Shown here piece after piece: positions 46,578 to 59,600 of a stretch of DNA of 64,000 bases (positions are counted from its first letter, which is position 1; each line of letters starts with the position of its first letter). Origin of the DNA: Hsuehochloa calcarea (Eukaryota > Streptophyta > Magnoliopsida > Poales > Poaceae). The DNA lies in contig CM070615.1 of NCBI GenBank assembly GCA_036346395.1, positions 21,757,282 through 21,821,281 of the forward strand, written 5' to 3'. The position numbers were made by a program, and so were the translations under genes. The notes under the pieces are model-generated. The model saw nothing but the letters and a program-made list of their open reading frames with translations. It was not told where the DNA came from and did no database searches.

Positions 46578-47040
46578 TTGATCTTGGATCCAACGGCCCA
46601 AGTCCACGGGACAAGGCGCGCGCGCACGCGGCTCACGCGGCTCACAAACCCCACCGTTGGATTTAGATCCAATGGTCCACGTGGATCAAGACGTTCGGAT
46701 GGTCCGAACGTTCACGCGAACTGGATCTGTTGATCTTGGATCCAACGGTCCAAGCGGATCGAACCGTTCGGACGGTCCGAACGTTTACTCGAATCGGGAC
46801 CGTTGATCTCGGATCCAACGGTCCACGGATCGAAGCGTTCGAGCAATCCGAACGTTCACACGAACCGGAAACATTGATCTTGGATCCAACGGTCCATGTG
46901 GATCGAAGCGTTCGGGCGGTCCGAACGTTTACTCGAAACTGAGCCATCGATCTAGAATCCTACAGTACACATGGATCGACGCGTTCGGATGGTCCGAACG
47001 TTCACGCGATCCTGGGCCGTTGATCTAAAGATCGACGGTC
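46578..47040. repeat. 73-bp tandem array with 19-bp palindromes in LTR C
   Basis: GTTGATC-type unit starts at 46656, 46729, 46802, 46873, 46946 and 47019, with a less regular copy at 46578. The period is 73 bp (71 once). Units contain GATCCAACGGTCCA and, in the best copy, the palindrome CGTTCGGACGGTCCGAACG. Further copies lie in the other part of the LTR at about 59830-59985. Confidence 0.9.
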
Positions 47041-47660
47041 CACAGAGAACGACGTTCAAACGCTCGCGCACAGTTCGTCCGACAAACTCGACGGCGAAGG
47101 GAGGCTCACCGCCGGTGACTCTGGTTACGGCGGCGCGAGCTAAGGCCCAAAATGGATCCGTAATAGTTTTGCGCGCACACTGAGACCAAAAACTGCGGCT
47201 GCGGCGGTCTAGAACGTCGGCAAGCCGGAGTTTACAGAGGTGACAAAAATGGCGAAAAACGAAAAAATGCAAAGAAGCTCCGCTGCGGTCCAAGTAAACG
47301 AGTGCCAAGCAACTAGGGACTAAAGTGGAGCTACCTGAGCATGGGAGAGACACAGAGAAAGGTTGGAGCTGCTCCGGCGCTGAGGAAGAAGAAAGGGGAT
47401 GAACTTCGGCCGAAACAGAGAAAGTCCAAATTCAGCCAAGCCCTGAGAAAGATAAGTAAAATTAAGTGAGGGTTAAGCTTGAGTGAATAAAGAGGGAGCA
47501 AGAAATGGAGAGTGAGAGCCACTGAGGTGCCGCCTTCACCGAAAGCTTGAAGCTCGGCAATGGCGGCCGAAGTGTTTTCGGGTGAATCAAGCTCAAACAA
47601 GCACTGAGGTGCTAGCTAGAGTTGTGGAAATGCTAAAAGAAGCTAAGAGAGGAAGCAATG

Positions 47661-47672
47661 GAGCTTAAATAG
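47661..47672 (-). promoter_or_regulatory. putative TATA box of LTR C
   Basis: The minus strand reads CTATTTAAGCTC. Correct orientation for the element and between the two groups of 73-bp repeats. Confidence 0.4.
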
Positions 47673-47845
47673 AGGAAATAGCAGAGAGCAACGGCAATAA
47701 TCCCCCTCGGGTCAAACTTGCCATGAGAGCTCTGAGAGTGATGGGAGCAGTTGAGCTTTGGACATTTGAGGGCGGTGCACGACGGGCATTTAATGCGAGC
47801 AGAAGGAGCCGTTTAAAGGTGATCACCGAGGTGACCCTACGCTGC

Positions 47846-50800
47846 TGTCGGGACCCAAATATGCAAATCTGGACCCTCTGTGTATTCTGCACTAGTCCAG
47901 GATCACGCTAGTGCACACAGTATCAACATTGATGAAATATCACATCCATACAACGAATATAAGAATAAACGAGTACATTTAAATAACAAATAACTGTTGG
48001 GACCTTATGGTCGAGTGTTACATTTATTAAGCCATGCAAAGTGACAATAAAGAAATAAATCGCAATGAAACGAAATAAACTCCGTGGCTCCCATCAATTT
48101 ACCACGAACAACCGATCGATCAAGACCCTAACGTTCAACCTTCAGAGAACTCTTCTTCAAAAGCGGTGACGACTCCTCCACTTCGCTGATTTGTTTAGCA
48201 AGAGTGAGTACACACCGTACTCGCAAGTCATACCACGAATGCATTTATACATGATGGCTTATTCCAAAGGAATGGCTTCGTGGTTATTTTGCGAAATGCA
48301 ACATTTGCAATTGAATACAAATAATAGATTGAAAGCGTAATTCAAAACAAATAGACAATAATAAGTTAACAATTGATTTCACAAAAGACACACAGTCTAA
48401 TCAAGTTCTTTCACACACCAACAAGTTATCTCACACAAATGACCCTTCCCATTTGTTTTATGAAAATCTACCCTCGTGTGAAATTCCGAGCATGTCCATA
48501 ACCGAGGACGCGGCTATTCGAATAGATTGATTTAAACACTCTGCAGAGGTTGTACACTTTACCCACACGATGAAACCAACCGGATCGAGTTGATCACAAC
48601 AAAACCTTTCGAGACTTCATCTCAAACAATGACACTCTGGTGTGCTTTATCGCCAGTCAATTTGTACACACGACCCTTGGAACGACACACACCATTGGGC
48701 GAGGATGCAATGTGAACCGTCCCGCGATGTGACATATCACACCTCCACCCATCACATAGCTTAAATACAACTGAGTGGTCAATGTTAAGACTCCATAACT
48801 TACTAAGTCGCCCACCCCATACTAGGCATGTGGTCGCATGCAAGAAGGCCCAGCTCAATGGCGCACAAAGTTAAGTCCTTAATTGACTAAGGCAAGACTT
48901 CCAGTTTTTCCCAAATCACAAAGTTTATATCACACAGATCCACCATTCACACAGAATCCACCACTTGCCTCAGTCTAAATCTTTTCCCACCCTGTTGGTT
49001 AAGTGCAACACATGCCATCAACGAGTAACAAAGACACAAAGACACACAGATTCATCACACAGTTCCATAATCACTTAGTCAAATTTATAATTGCAACTCT
49101 CACATGAAATGATGACTCGTGGCATGACTAAGCAGTCTAATCGTATCTAACCAACCCACGTTGGTGCTACGATAATACCAACTAGTAATTAATCAACCTA
49201 GGGTGACAAAAGATCATGGCATACAATAGACAAGGTGACATAACAATTTGGATTTAATAACTACACCCAAAAGCATTTAAATAAATACTTGAAATAGAAT
49301 GCAATACATTGAAACAAAGTATTTTGAAAACTGGGTTCAAAATGATCAAAGGTATAACTTGCCTTGGAATAGATCTAGATATTGGTCTTGGTCTTGAGGT
49401 GCTCCTTCTTACGCAAAATTCCCAAGTATCGACGCCTACTACTAAAGCGAGACAAAAGAAATAAAACAAATAAATAACAGAGGCAAAACAAACTCCAAAA
49501 ATTAAATAAAATTCACCATTAAATAGATCTTAATTTTATATGAATTTACAAATTTGAATGGGCTCAATTGGACTTCGGGTGCAAAAGATATGGGCTTTGG
49601 AAGATTGGAAAATCAAATAAACCCTAATTTGGATTTTCTCGAATTTCCCGAATTAATTTTATAAAGGAAAATCGAATTATTGCGCAATGCTTGCGTCAGC
49701 CGGGAAAAAGGATTTAATTAAAATCCGTACTGACAGGTGGGGCCCACCCGTCAGTCTCTGGGCTCACGGTGAATTGGGTTCACCGAGCCACGGAGGTTTG
49801 GGTACGGTGGACTGAGCCACGCCGGCACGACATCGGCACACGCAAGCGCCACCTCGGCTAGCGCAGCAGCCAGTGGTGGTCTTGACTTGGCCGCCACGCC
49901 ACGGGGGAAATCGAGAAAGCGGAGGTCGTCCTCTCCGGCGACGGCGACGGCGGACGGCGGCAGCCCGCCGGCGGTGGCGAGTAGCAAAATGGGTTGCGGA
50001 GAGATAAGCGAAAACTCTTGGGGTTAGCGGCGGGGGCTTGAGAGGCGCCTCACCAATGGCGGCGAAGGAGGCGGCGGTGATTTAACTCCGTTGTCGGACG
50101 AGGCGGCAACGGCGAAGGAGGCGCCCCGCGGCGGCGGTGGCGAGATGAAGCCGTGTTATTGCGCTCGAGGCGGTGGTTGCACGCCAACGGAGCTCGAGAC
50201 GCGGCGGAAGGCGGTGGTAGCGAGGTTGCGGCGGCGATCGGTCTTCGGGCAATGCCGCAACGCCAGACGAAGGAGCGGTTGGGAAGTTGGGGTCCGATGG
50301 AGAAAGGAGAGGCGAAGAGATTGGGGGCTCGGGGCTTTTTATAGCCGAGGACGCGAGTCCCAAGCGAAAACGCAAGCAAGCGCGCGCTGAAGGGCGAGGC
50401 GAGCGGCGCGAGAAAGAGTCCGTGGAGACGACAGCAACGCTGCATCGGCAGGCCCACCGATCAGCGAGAGCGAGAAGCGCGCGGCGAGCGCGAGTCTGGC
50501 GTCGATTTCAATCCAGCGGCTGAGAGCGAGCGAGGCGAGGGCGGCTGCGATCGGCGGGAGGAGACACGCGGCGTCCATCCGAGCGGGGAAGGCGGCGACG
50601 CGCGGGAGTGGGCCGAGGCGGTGAGGCTGCGATGGAATAGTGTTGGGCTTCGCCCAACATCATTCAAGGGTTTTTCTTTTGATTTTTCTTTTAAATAAAT
50701 CCGAAAAATACAAATGGCTAATAGAAAATAGCAAATGACTTTGGAAAAATTCGAAAAATTATATAAAATATATCCAAGCATATAGAATCTAAATAAAATA

Positions 50801-50962
50801 ATTTTGACAATGGTTGATATTGGGATTAAGCACATTAAATCAATTTGTCTTTAAAGTCCATATTAAGCTTTTTAAATTAATATTCAAATAAATTCAAATG
50901 GTGAATTTTCTTACTACCACTATTTAAAAGATTTTTAAAACTCTGAAAATTGGGATGTTACA
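47846..50962 (-). repeat. Tekay-like left LTR (3' LTR, 3117 bp)
   Basis: Direct repeat of 56637-59718. Contains the palindromic block CTATTCGAATAG (48514-48525), a GC-rich stretch (about 49700-50640) and a TATA-like box at 50331-50350. Long stretches are identical to the other copy, broken by clustered small indels. Confidence 0.95.
50331..50350 (-). promoter_or_regulatory. putative TATA box, left LTR of the Tekay-like element
   Basis: The minus strand reads CCTCGGCTATAAAAAGCCCC, a strong TATA motif. The same box is at 59114-59132 in the other LTR with one A fewer. Confidence 0.6.
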
Positions 50963-50980
50963 AACCTCCCCCCCTTAAAC
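50963..50980 (-). other. polypurine tract of the Tekay-like element
   Basis: The minus strand reads GTTTAAGGGGGGGAGGTT, directly adjacent to the LTR, the primer for plus-strand DNA synthesis. Confidence 0.85.
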
Positions 50981-53900
50981 GAATCTCGTCCCCGAGATTC
51001 CGGCTAGCTAGAGAAAAGGCTAGGAACTCGGCTTTCAACTCTTCTTCACGTTCCCACGTTGCTTCTCCTTCCGAGTGGTTACTCCACTCGGACTTTGCGT
51101 AAACGAACGGTCTTGCTTACAGTGCGGCGCTCATGACATCCAAAATCTTGACAGTCGCTCTTTGTACGTGAGATCTTCCTTGATTCAATTGACTCAACGG
51201 GTCCGCTTCTTCCGCACACGAAGACACTTCTTGGTGGGAGACATGAAAGACATCATGCACTCGCTAACGACTTTGGTAGCTCCAAGCTGACGCAACTTCT
51301 CCACGGCGTTCCAAAACCTTGAATGGACCCACATACCTTGGAGCAAGCTTCCCTTTGTGTGGAATCTCTTAACACCTCGAGCGGAGTAACTCAAGATACA
51401 CAAAATCCTCTGGTTCAAAGTCGAGGTCACGGCGACGATTATCGGCATAACTCTTTTGCTGGATGGGCTATCTTTAACCTCTCTCGATCATAGCAACTTG
51501 TTCTTGACTTCCTGAATAATATCCGCCCGAACACTACGTTCAAATTGTCTCGACCAATTCAACGGAGTTCTGCAGCAGCACTGCATCTGAGCTTCAAATG
51601 GTGACATCTGCAAACCGGCTTGATAATCTTGTTGTTGTACGAGAATTTCGCATACGGCAAACTTTTATCCCAACCGGTAGCATTAGCTAAGGCACGGGCT
51701 CTCAACATATCTTCTAATATCGATTGACTCTTTCGATCTGGCCCATCATGCGTGGATGATAAGCAGTACTAAAATTCAGATGAGTTCGCAGGGCTTCATG
51801 TAGACTTTGCCAAAAACGAGAGGTGAATTGAGATCCTCGATCTGACACTATCTTCTTAGGCACACCGTGCGGTCGACGATTTTGACATATACAATTCCGC
51901 CAAGCGGTCTCACGAGTAAGTGGTCTTAACGGTAAGAAATGGGCAACCTTAGTTAAGCGATCCACTATTACCCAAATCGAATCATAACCTGATTGAGTCT
52001 TGGGTAAACCGGTAATGAAATCCATACCGATCTCTTCCCACTTCCATTCTGGTATCTTCAGCGGTTGTAGCAAACCTGCTGGTCTCTGATGCTCTGCCTT
52101 TACTTTCTGACACACGTCGCATAAAGCAACGAACTCTGCAACGTCTCGCTTTAAGTTTGGCCACCAAAACTTACTCTTAACATCTGATACATCTTAGTAC
52201 TTCGGGGTGAATCGAATACTTAGAGTCATGGGCTTCCTTCGAATCACCGTCTTAATCCATCCATATCCGCACACGAATCGTCCATTGATCCACAATATAT
52301 CCTGATCATCTATGGTGAAGTCTTTAAATTTTCCTTCTGACATCTTCTTCTTGAGATCAGCAAACTCAGAATCCTTGGGTTGCGCTTCACGAATCTGTTT
52401 CTCCAGAGTAGATTGCACTTCTAGGCTGGCCACAAATCCTTCCTAACAACTTCTAGTCAGTAGCTTCGAATTCCTCTGAAGTTCGAACACAACTCTTTTG
52501 CTTCGAGCATTGCGGTAGCTCTTACGACTCGGTGCATCTGCAACTACATTGGCCTTACCAGATGGTAATGGATTCCAAGATTATAATCCTTTATTAATTC
52601 CAACCATCTTCTCTGTCTCATGTTCAAATCGGTGAGTGAAAATGTACTTCGTGCTCTTATGATGCTGTAGACTTCACAAATGATTCTGATGAGATAATGA
52701 CGCCAAATCTTCAAGGCATGCACTACGACTAGCTCCAAATCATGGGTAGGATAGTTCTCTTCATGAGGCCTTAATTGCCTTGGCGCATAAGCGGCGACTC
52801 TTCCTTCTTGCATAAGGACACATCCTAATCCTTGACGCCAAGCATCACAAGAGATATCAAAATCCTTACTAATATCCGCAAAACTAGCATTTGAAATCAA
52901 GTCAAACATTTCTTCAATTCTTGAAAACTCTCTTCACAAGTCAGGGTCCAAATAAACTTCTTCTCTTTCTTCAACAATTGCGTAAGAGGTTTAGCAATCG
53001 TTGAGAACCCTTCAATGAAACGACGATAGTATCCTGCCATTCCCAAGAAACTACGAATTTGAGTAACCGTCTTGGGCTGCTCCCAATTCATTCTGACTTT
53101 AACCTTCCCGGGTCAATCGCTACTCCTTCTTTGTCATCACATGACCGAGAAAATCAACTTTCTTCTTCCAAAAGTCACACTTCTTTGAACTTGGCATACA
53201 ACCGATGTTCTCTGAGCTTCTCTAGGATTAATCTCAAATGTCTGTATGTTCTTCTTCCGACTTTGAGTATACCAAAATATCATCAATGAATACTACCACA
53301 AACTTATCCAAATATTCCATGAATACTTTGTTCATCATGTTCATGAAATAGGCAGGGGCATTAGTCAATCCAAAAGACATGACTAGAAATTCATAATGTC
53401 CATACCGGGTTGAGAAAGCGGTCTTTGGTACATCCTTAGGACAAATCTTTAACTGATGGTAACCTGATCGCAGATCGATCTTAGAGAATACTCCTATCTC
53501 CTTTCATCCGGTCGAACAAATCATCTATTCGGGTAATGGGTACTTATTCTTGATGGTGACTTCGTTTAGAGAACGATAATCGATACACATTCTCATACTT
53601 CCATCTTTCTTCTTGACGAACAAAGCTGTGCTCCCATGGCGACGAACTAGGTCTTACAAAACCTTTCTCCAATGAGTTCTTCTATCCGCTTCTTCATTTC
53701 CACAAGTTCATCGACCGCATCCGATAGGGTCTCTTGAAATTGGTGCTGTTCACGGCACTAGATCGATGACAAATTCAATGTCACGGTCGGTGGCATTCCC
53801 GTAATTCTTACGGAAATACATCCGGTAATCTCGACTACGTGTACGTCTTCCAAAGAAACCGTCTTCGATCGTTGACTACCAAATGTCCATCACGTCTTGA

Positions 53901-54240
53901 GGTGGCTAGGAATTCAACTTTCTTTCTGTGGTATCCTCTATTGTCACGGCTCTTGACCACAATCTAATCTTGCTTTATGTTTGGATAACCAATCCATACC
54001 AAGGATGACATCTATGGTGCGAGTGTCTAGAACTATTAGGTTGGCTAGAAACTCAACTCCGCCTATGAGTAGCCTAGCTCCTAAACATCCAACTTTAGAA
54101 CTTAGCTCTGCTCGGCGATCGGACTAACAGAGTATGCTTAAGATGCATAACTTCCAATTTGTTCTTAGTTGCAAAAATTCGAAACAAACGAATCGAAGCT
54201 CGTAATCAAATGAATCGATGCGGTCTTGAATTTACTAGGA
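50963..54240 (-). pseudogene. pol: Tekay-like pol: protease, RT, RNase H, integrase, chromodomain; frameshifted
   Basis: On the minus strand, protease remains at about 54240-53900 (ILGMDWLSKHKA-type end) and RT at about 53640-52900 ([35 protein letters not shown]). RNase H is at about 52910-52540 ([18 protein letters not shown]) and integrase at about 52200-51560 ([33 protein letters not shown]). The C-terminal chromodomain at 51190-50985 has WSNHSEGEATWEREEELK and ends NLGDEIRLRGG. The domain order and the chromodomain, which is thought to direct integration to heterochromatin, define a chromovirus. Several 1-2-bp shifts split the frame. The protease DSGA active site cannot be read cleanly. 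Confidence 0.88.
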
Positions 54241-55444
54241 ACTTACCCAAGATACAACGTCGGTGCTTCTTGAGCTCCTTCCAGAGTGGCGTGGTTGACA
54301 CGGCCTCGACCACCGATGGCGGTGCTCCTCGGATTGACCGTAGTTGAGAAGTTCCTTGATGGTTGCCTTGTCTTGGCGTCTTGGCCGTGTATTCCCAAGG
54401 TTGAAGCGTCTTCGAGTGATAGTCCCATTCTGCGGACATCGGTTGGCGAAATGCCCCGGCCGACGGCGGTAAAGCAAACTCGTTGTATTCGTGGGTTGCT
54501 TCTTTGGATTGGGGTTGGTAGTGCGGGGTTGCGGAAATTCGAGCAAGCGGGCGAGTCTTGAAGTTGGTGCGGGTGGTGCGCGAGTGCGTGGTGGAAAACG
54601 GCTAAACTGCGGTGGAATCATTCTTGCCCTTAGCTGGGGTTGGTGACTTCCTTGCTGAGCCATTCTGCGCTTACGATGATCTTCCAATTCCTTACGCTTA
54701 TCCTCTAGAATCAAAGCCTTGTTGATCAACTCTTGAAAATCAGGAAAGGTGTGGGCGATCAAGTTGACTTGAAGTCCAGTGTTCAATCCTTTCAGAAAAC
54801 GACTCTGACGAGCCTTGTCAGTGGCGACATCTTCTGCAGCATATCGAGCAAGTTGAGAGAACTTGTTGAGGTAATCAGTCACTGACAATCCTCCTTGCTT
54901 GAGAGCACGGAATTCATCCTTCTTTAGATCCATGATTCCATCTGGTACATGATCTTGCGAAAAGCGCCAGTGAACTCTTCCCAAGTAATGTCTTGCGGCG
55001 TTCCATGCGCTGCACAAAAGTTTTCCCACCATTCGGCGGCAATGCCTTCCATCTGATGAGAGGCGTACAGAACTTTTTCATGATCGCTGCATTGAGTGAT
55101 CAGCAGCTTCCTCTCAATAACACGAAGCCAATCATCAGCTTCTACTGGTGAGACATGTCCAGAAAAGGTTGGTGGGCGGGTCCTCATAAACTCCGCCAAC
55201 TTGGATGATCCATTGTGACCATGAGCAAGCGGGGCTCCATTGTGATCTTGATTGTTGTTGTTCGATTATTCATAGCTTTGCATCGATTCATCATGGTGTA
55301 CATCACCGGTCCGAGTGTCATGAATGCTCCAAAATTCGCAGATCGATGAAGGTGCTTGTGGTGGAATTGCTTCTCAGGATTTGCTCCGTCCTTCCGACAT
55401 CGAGTATCGTAACCACTTGCGCAGACTTGACGAGTCCGAACCAT
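54241..55444 (-). pseudogene. gag: Tekay-like gag, frameshifted
   Basis: Starts at the ATG 55442-55444 (MVRTRQ, the usual start of plant Tekay gags). The capsid region near 55200-54930 has FMRTRPPTFSGHVSPVEADD and WLRVIERKL. After a frame change near 54940-55000 it continues with FRALKQGGLSVTDYLNKFSQ and LEDKRKELEDHRKRRM. A zinc-knuckle remnant, RRPGHFANRCP, lies near 54450; the expected first two Cys are not readable in frame. Gag would build the particle and bind element RNA through the knuckle. Confidence 0.85.
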
Positions 55445-56620
55445 CCGGTGAATCTCAAGGGTTAGATAAGGTAGCAAGCACGAGATAAGTTGTAGAACTA
55501 AGCGGGGTAGGTAAAACCCAACAACATATTTTAAGAAAGCTCAATCTGAAACTCTTATATTGATTAAGATAATAGTATGGCTTGCAACAAATGCCTAAGG
55601 GCCTTTGCACTCATACTTGCACACAAAAATAAGGACGAACTTAAGCACACCAATCTACCGCCTAAAGGGCGACTCAAGACATAAAGCGGCTAAGCTCGAA
55701 ACAACGCGAATGACTACTCAATCAAATAGCCTCCGCACCTTGACGGTGCTCCCTTTCTTGTAGACACGAAAGTGGTGGCATCCTTGCAAACCGATCCTCG
55801 ATGTCCCGGATGGTGCAATAGGGCAGTGTCCTCGTGCAGTCTTCTTGGTTCTGCGCCTCTGCGGGCTCTTCTTGTTCACCGGTCCATTAGCTTCTTCAGG
55901 TCTTCCTCTTGATGTCTTCTTCGTGTCGTCCATAAAGAGTTTCTTCTAATATGGCGATCCTTTCTTGACTCTCAAGAGTCTCATAGGTACACTCGGCTCT
56001 GTGCGGCTAACTCCAACGATTCCTCTGACGGCGAATCGGGCGAGATGCACGACGGTGGCGTTGTCTTCTCCTTCCGTAGACGGAAAACGTGCGGCAAGAT
56101 CCACGTCGGAGTGCGGGGATGATAACGAAAACGTGTCACGAAGCTCGAGAGTAGATGTTGCGAGATCCTCGGGATGGCAAGGCGTGAAGACTCTGGATTG
56201 CTTCAATCCAAATACTCCTTCGAGCCGAGATGTTCAATGGTTTACTCGCCTTGGTGTTACGCTGGCGTGAGCGGTCAAATGGCGATCACTCCACGATCTC
56301 GGCCGTTCACAATCCAAGCACCGCCACGGTACAATGGACGATCGAACCCTCCAAGTACTTGTAGCAACTTCCAAAGCTCGTGGCAAGTCCTCCCTTGCGC
56401 TCTCCATAACTCAAGACGAGGCATCCATCGAGATGGACAAGGATATGAAAACAACTTTAAAACAATGGGAGAGAAAGAATTTCACCATAGTTGAGTCAAG
56501 AGAGACATGAGATGAGTTAAGGAGTTCAATTAATCTTGCAAGTTAATTTTGCTTTAGAAAATAGTTTGGACTCACTAAGAACGGCCAATCTAGCTAAGGT
56601 CAAGACCTACTGATCAAGAT
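55445..56620. other. leader of the Tekay-like element, non-coding
   Basis: Lies between the primer site and the gag ATG. Short open frames on both strands resemble no known protein. Length is normal for this clade. Confidence 0.5.
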
Positions 56621-56632
56621 GGCTCGATACCA
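56621..56632 (-). other. primer binding site of the Tekay-like element
   Basis: The minus strand reads TGGTATCGAGCC, one base short of the usual TGGTATCAGAGCC. The missing base could be a real change or an indel error. Confidence 0.75.
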
Positions 56633-56636
56633 CCTC

Positions 56637-59600
56637 TGTCGGGACCCAAATATGCAAATCTGGACCCTCAGGTATTCTCGCACTAGTCCAGATCACGCTA
56701 GTGCACACAAGATCAACATTGATGAAATATCACATCCATACAACGAATATAAGAATAAACGAGTACATTTAAATAACAAATAATCTATTGGGACCTTATG
56801 GTCGAGTGTTACATTTATTAAGCCATGCAAGGTCGACAATAAAGAAATAAACTGCAATGAAACGAAATAAACTCCGTGGCTCCCATCAATTTACCACGAG
56901 CAACCGATCGGGATCAAGACCCTAACGTTCAACCTTCGAGAACTCTTCTTCAAAAGCAAAGCGACGACTCCTCCACTACATTGATTTGTTTAGCAAGAGT
57001 GAGTACACACCGTACTCGCAAGTCATACCACGAATGCATTTATACATGATGGCTTATTCCAAAGGAATGGCTTCGTGGTTATTTTGCGAAAATGCAACAT
57101 TTGCAATTGAATACAAATAATAGATTGAAAGCGTAATTCAAAACAAATAGACAATAATAAGTTAACAATTGATTTCACAAAAGACACACAGTCTAATCAA
57201 GTTCTTTCACACAATGAACAAGTTATCTCACACACCGACCCTTCCCATTTGTTTTATGAAAAATCTACCCTCGTGTGAAATTCGAGCATGTCCATAACCG
57301 AGGACGCGGCTATTCGAATAGATTGATTTAAACACTCTGCAGAGGTTGTACACTTTACCCACACGATGAAACCAACCGGATCGAGTTGATCACAACAAAA
57401 CCTTTCGAGACTTCATCTCAAACAATGACACTCTGGTGTGCTTTATCGCCGTCAATTTGTACACACCCTTGGAACGACACACACCATTGGACAGGATGCA
57501 ATGAACCGTCCGCGATGTGACATATCACACCTCCAAATTTCATCACATAGCTTAAATACAACCTGAGTGGTCAATGTTAAGACTCCATAACTTACTAAGT
57601 CAGGCCCAGCCCATACTAGGCATGTGGTCGTACAGTAAGGCCCAGTTCAATGGCGCACAAAGTTAAGTCCTTAATTGACTAAGGCAAGACTTCCGATTTT
57701 CCCAAATCACAAAGTTTATATCACAGATCCACCATTCACACAGAATCCACCACTTGCCTCGCCTAAATCTTTTCCCACCTGTTGGTTAAGTGCAACACAT
57801 GCCATCAACGAGTAACAAGACACAAAGACACACAGATTCATCACACGGTTCCATAATCACTTAGTCAAATTTATAATTGCAACTCTCACATGAAATGATG
57901 ACTCGTGGCATGACTAAGCAGTCTAATCGTATCTAACCAACCCACGTTGGTGCTACGATAATACCAACTAGTAATTAATCAACCTAGGGTGACAAAAGAT
58001 CATGGCATACAATAGACAAGGTGACATAACAATTTGGATTTAATAACTACACCCAAAAGCATTTAAATAAATACTTGAAATAGAATGCAATACATTGAAA
58101 CAAAGTATTTTGAAAACGGGTTCAAAATGATCAAAGGTATAACTTGCCTTGGAATAGATCTAGATATTGGTCTTGGTCTTGAGGTGCTCCTTCTTACGCA
58201 AAATTCCAAGTATCGACGCCTACTCATGAAGCGAGACAAAAGAAATAAAACAAATAAATAACAGAGGCAAAACAAACTCCAAAAATTAAATAAAATTCAC
58301 CATTAAATAGATCTTAATTTTATATGAATTTACAAATTTGAATGGGCTCAATTGGACTTCGGGTGCAAAAGATATGGGCTTTGGAAGATTGGAAAATCAA
58401 ATAAACCCTAATTTGGATTTTCTCGAATTTCCCGAATTAATTTTATAAAGGAAAATCGAATTATTGCGCAATGCTTGCGTCAGCCGGGAAAAAGGATTTA
58501 ATTAAAATCCGTACTGACAGGTGGGGCCCACCCGTCAGTCTCTGGGCTCACGGTGAATTGGGTTCACCGAGCCACGGAGGTTTGGGTACGGTGGACTGAG
58601 CCACGCGGCGCTGACACGGGCACACGCAAGCGCCACCTCGGCTAGCGCAGCAAGAATTGCGTTCTTGACCGGCGCCACGTCACGGAGGGAAATCGAGGAA
58701 AGCGGAGGCGGGTCCTCTCCGGCGACGGCGACGGCGGACGGCGGCGCACCGGCGGTGGCGGAGTAGCAAAATGGGTTGCCGGAGAGATAGCGAAGCTGCT
58801 GGGGTTGGCGGCGGGGCTTGAGAGGCGCTGACTCACCGGCGGCGGCGAAGGAGGCGGCGGCGGTGATTTAACTCCGTTGTCGGACGAGGCGGCAACGGCG
58901 AAGGAGGCGCTCCGGCGGCGGCGGTGGCGAGATGAAGCCGTGTTATTGCGCACTCGGGGCGGTGGTTGCACGCCAACGAGCTCGAGACGGCGGAAGCGGT
59001 GGTGACGAGGTTGCGGCCGTGATCGGTCTTCGGGCAATGCCGCGAACGGAGACGAAGGAGCGGTGGGAAGTTGGGGTCCGATGGAGAAAGGAGAGGCGAA
59101 GAGATTGGGGCTCGGGGCTTTTATAGCCGAGGACGCGAGTCCCGAGCGAAACGGCGCGGCGAAGGCGGGCGGGCGGCGCGGAGAAGAGTCCGTGGAGACG
59201 GCGACAGCCGCTGCATCGGCGGGCCCACCACCAATCGCGAGAGAAAGCGCGGCCTGGCGAGTCTGGCGTCGATTTCAATCCAATGGCCGAGAGCGAGCGA
59301 GGCGAGGCTGCGCGATCGGCGGAGGAGACACGCGCGTCCATCCGAAGGGGAAGGCGGCGGCGGGAGTGGGCCGAGGTGAGGCTGCGATGGAATAGTGTTG
59401 GGCTTGACCCAACACTGTTCAAGGGTTTTTCTTTTGATTTTCTTTTAAATAAATCCAGAAAATACAAATGGCTAATAGAAAATAGCAAATGACTTTGGAA
59501 AAATTCCAGAAAATTATATAAAATATATCCAAGCATATAGAATCTAAATAAAATAATTTTGACAATGGTTGATATTGGGATTAAGCACATTAAATCAATT

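Larger units (their letters stand above)
44392..47845 (-). mobile_element. LTR C, U5-side part (5' LTR), split by the Tekay-like element
   Basis: Starts TGTGAGACCC beside the primer site and is interrupted at GCTGC (47841-47845), the duplication made by the nested element. It resumes at 59724 and ends GGGATATTACA at 60602, giving a reconstituted length of 4.33 kb. It carries the conserved block TTATTCGAATAG (45195-45206) with CCCTGCAGGGGTGTAC, a 73-bp palindromic tandem array (46578-47040) and a TATA-like box at 47661. Its partner LTR on the left is not in the window. Confidence 0.85.

Noticed and set aside
46578..47040. Centromeric or subtelomeric satellite
   Set aside because: Only about seven units confined to one LTR, with more copies in the other half of the same LTR. 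It is an LTR-internal array.
49751..50640. GC-rich open frames in the Tekay-like LTR (also 58642-59590)
   Set aside because: They occur on both strands in low-complexity, GC-rich LTR sequence around the TATA box, with frames shifted between the two LTR copies. Not coding.
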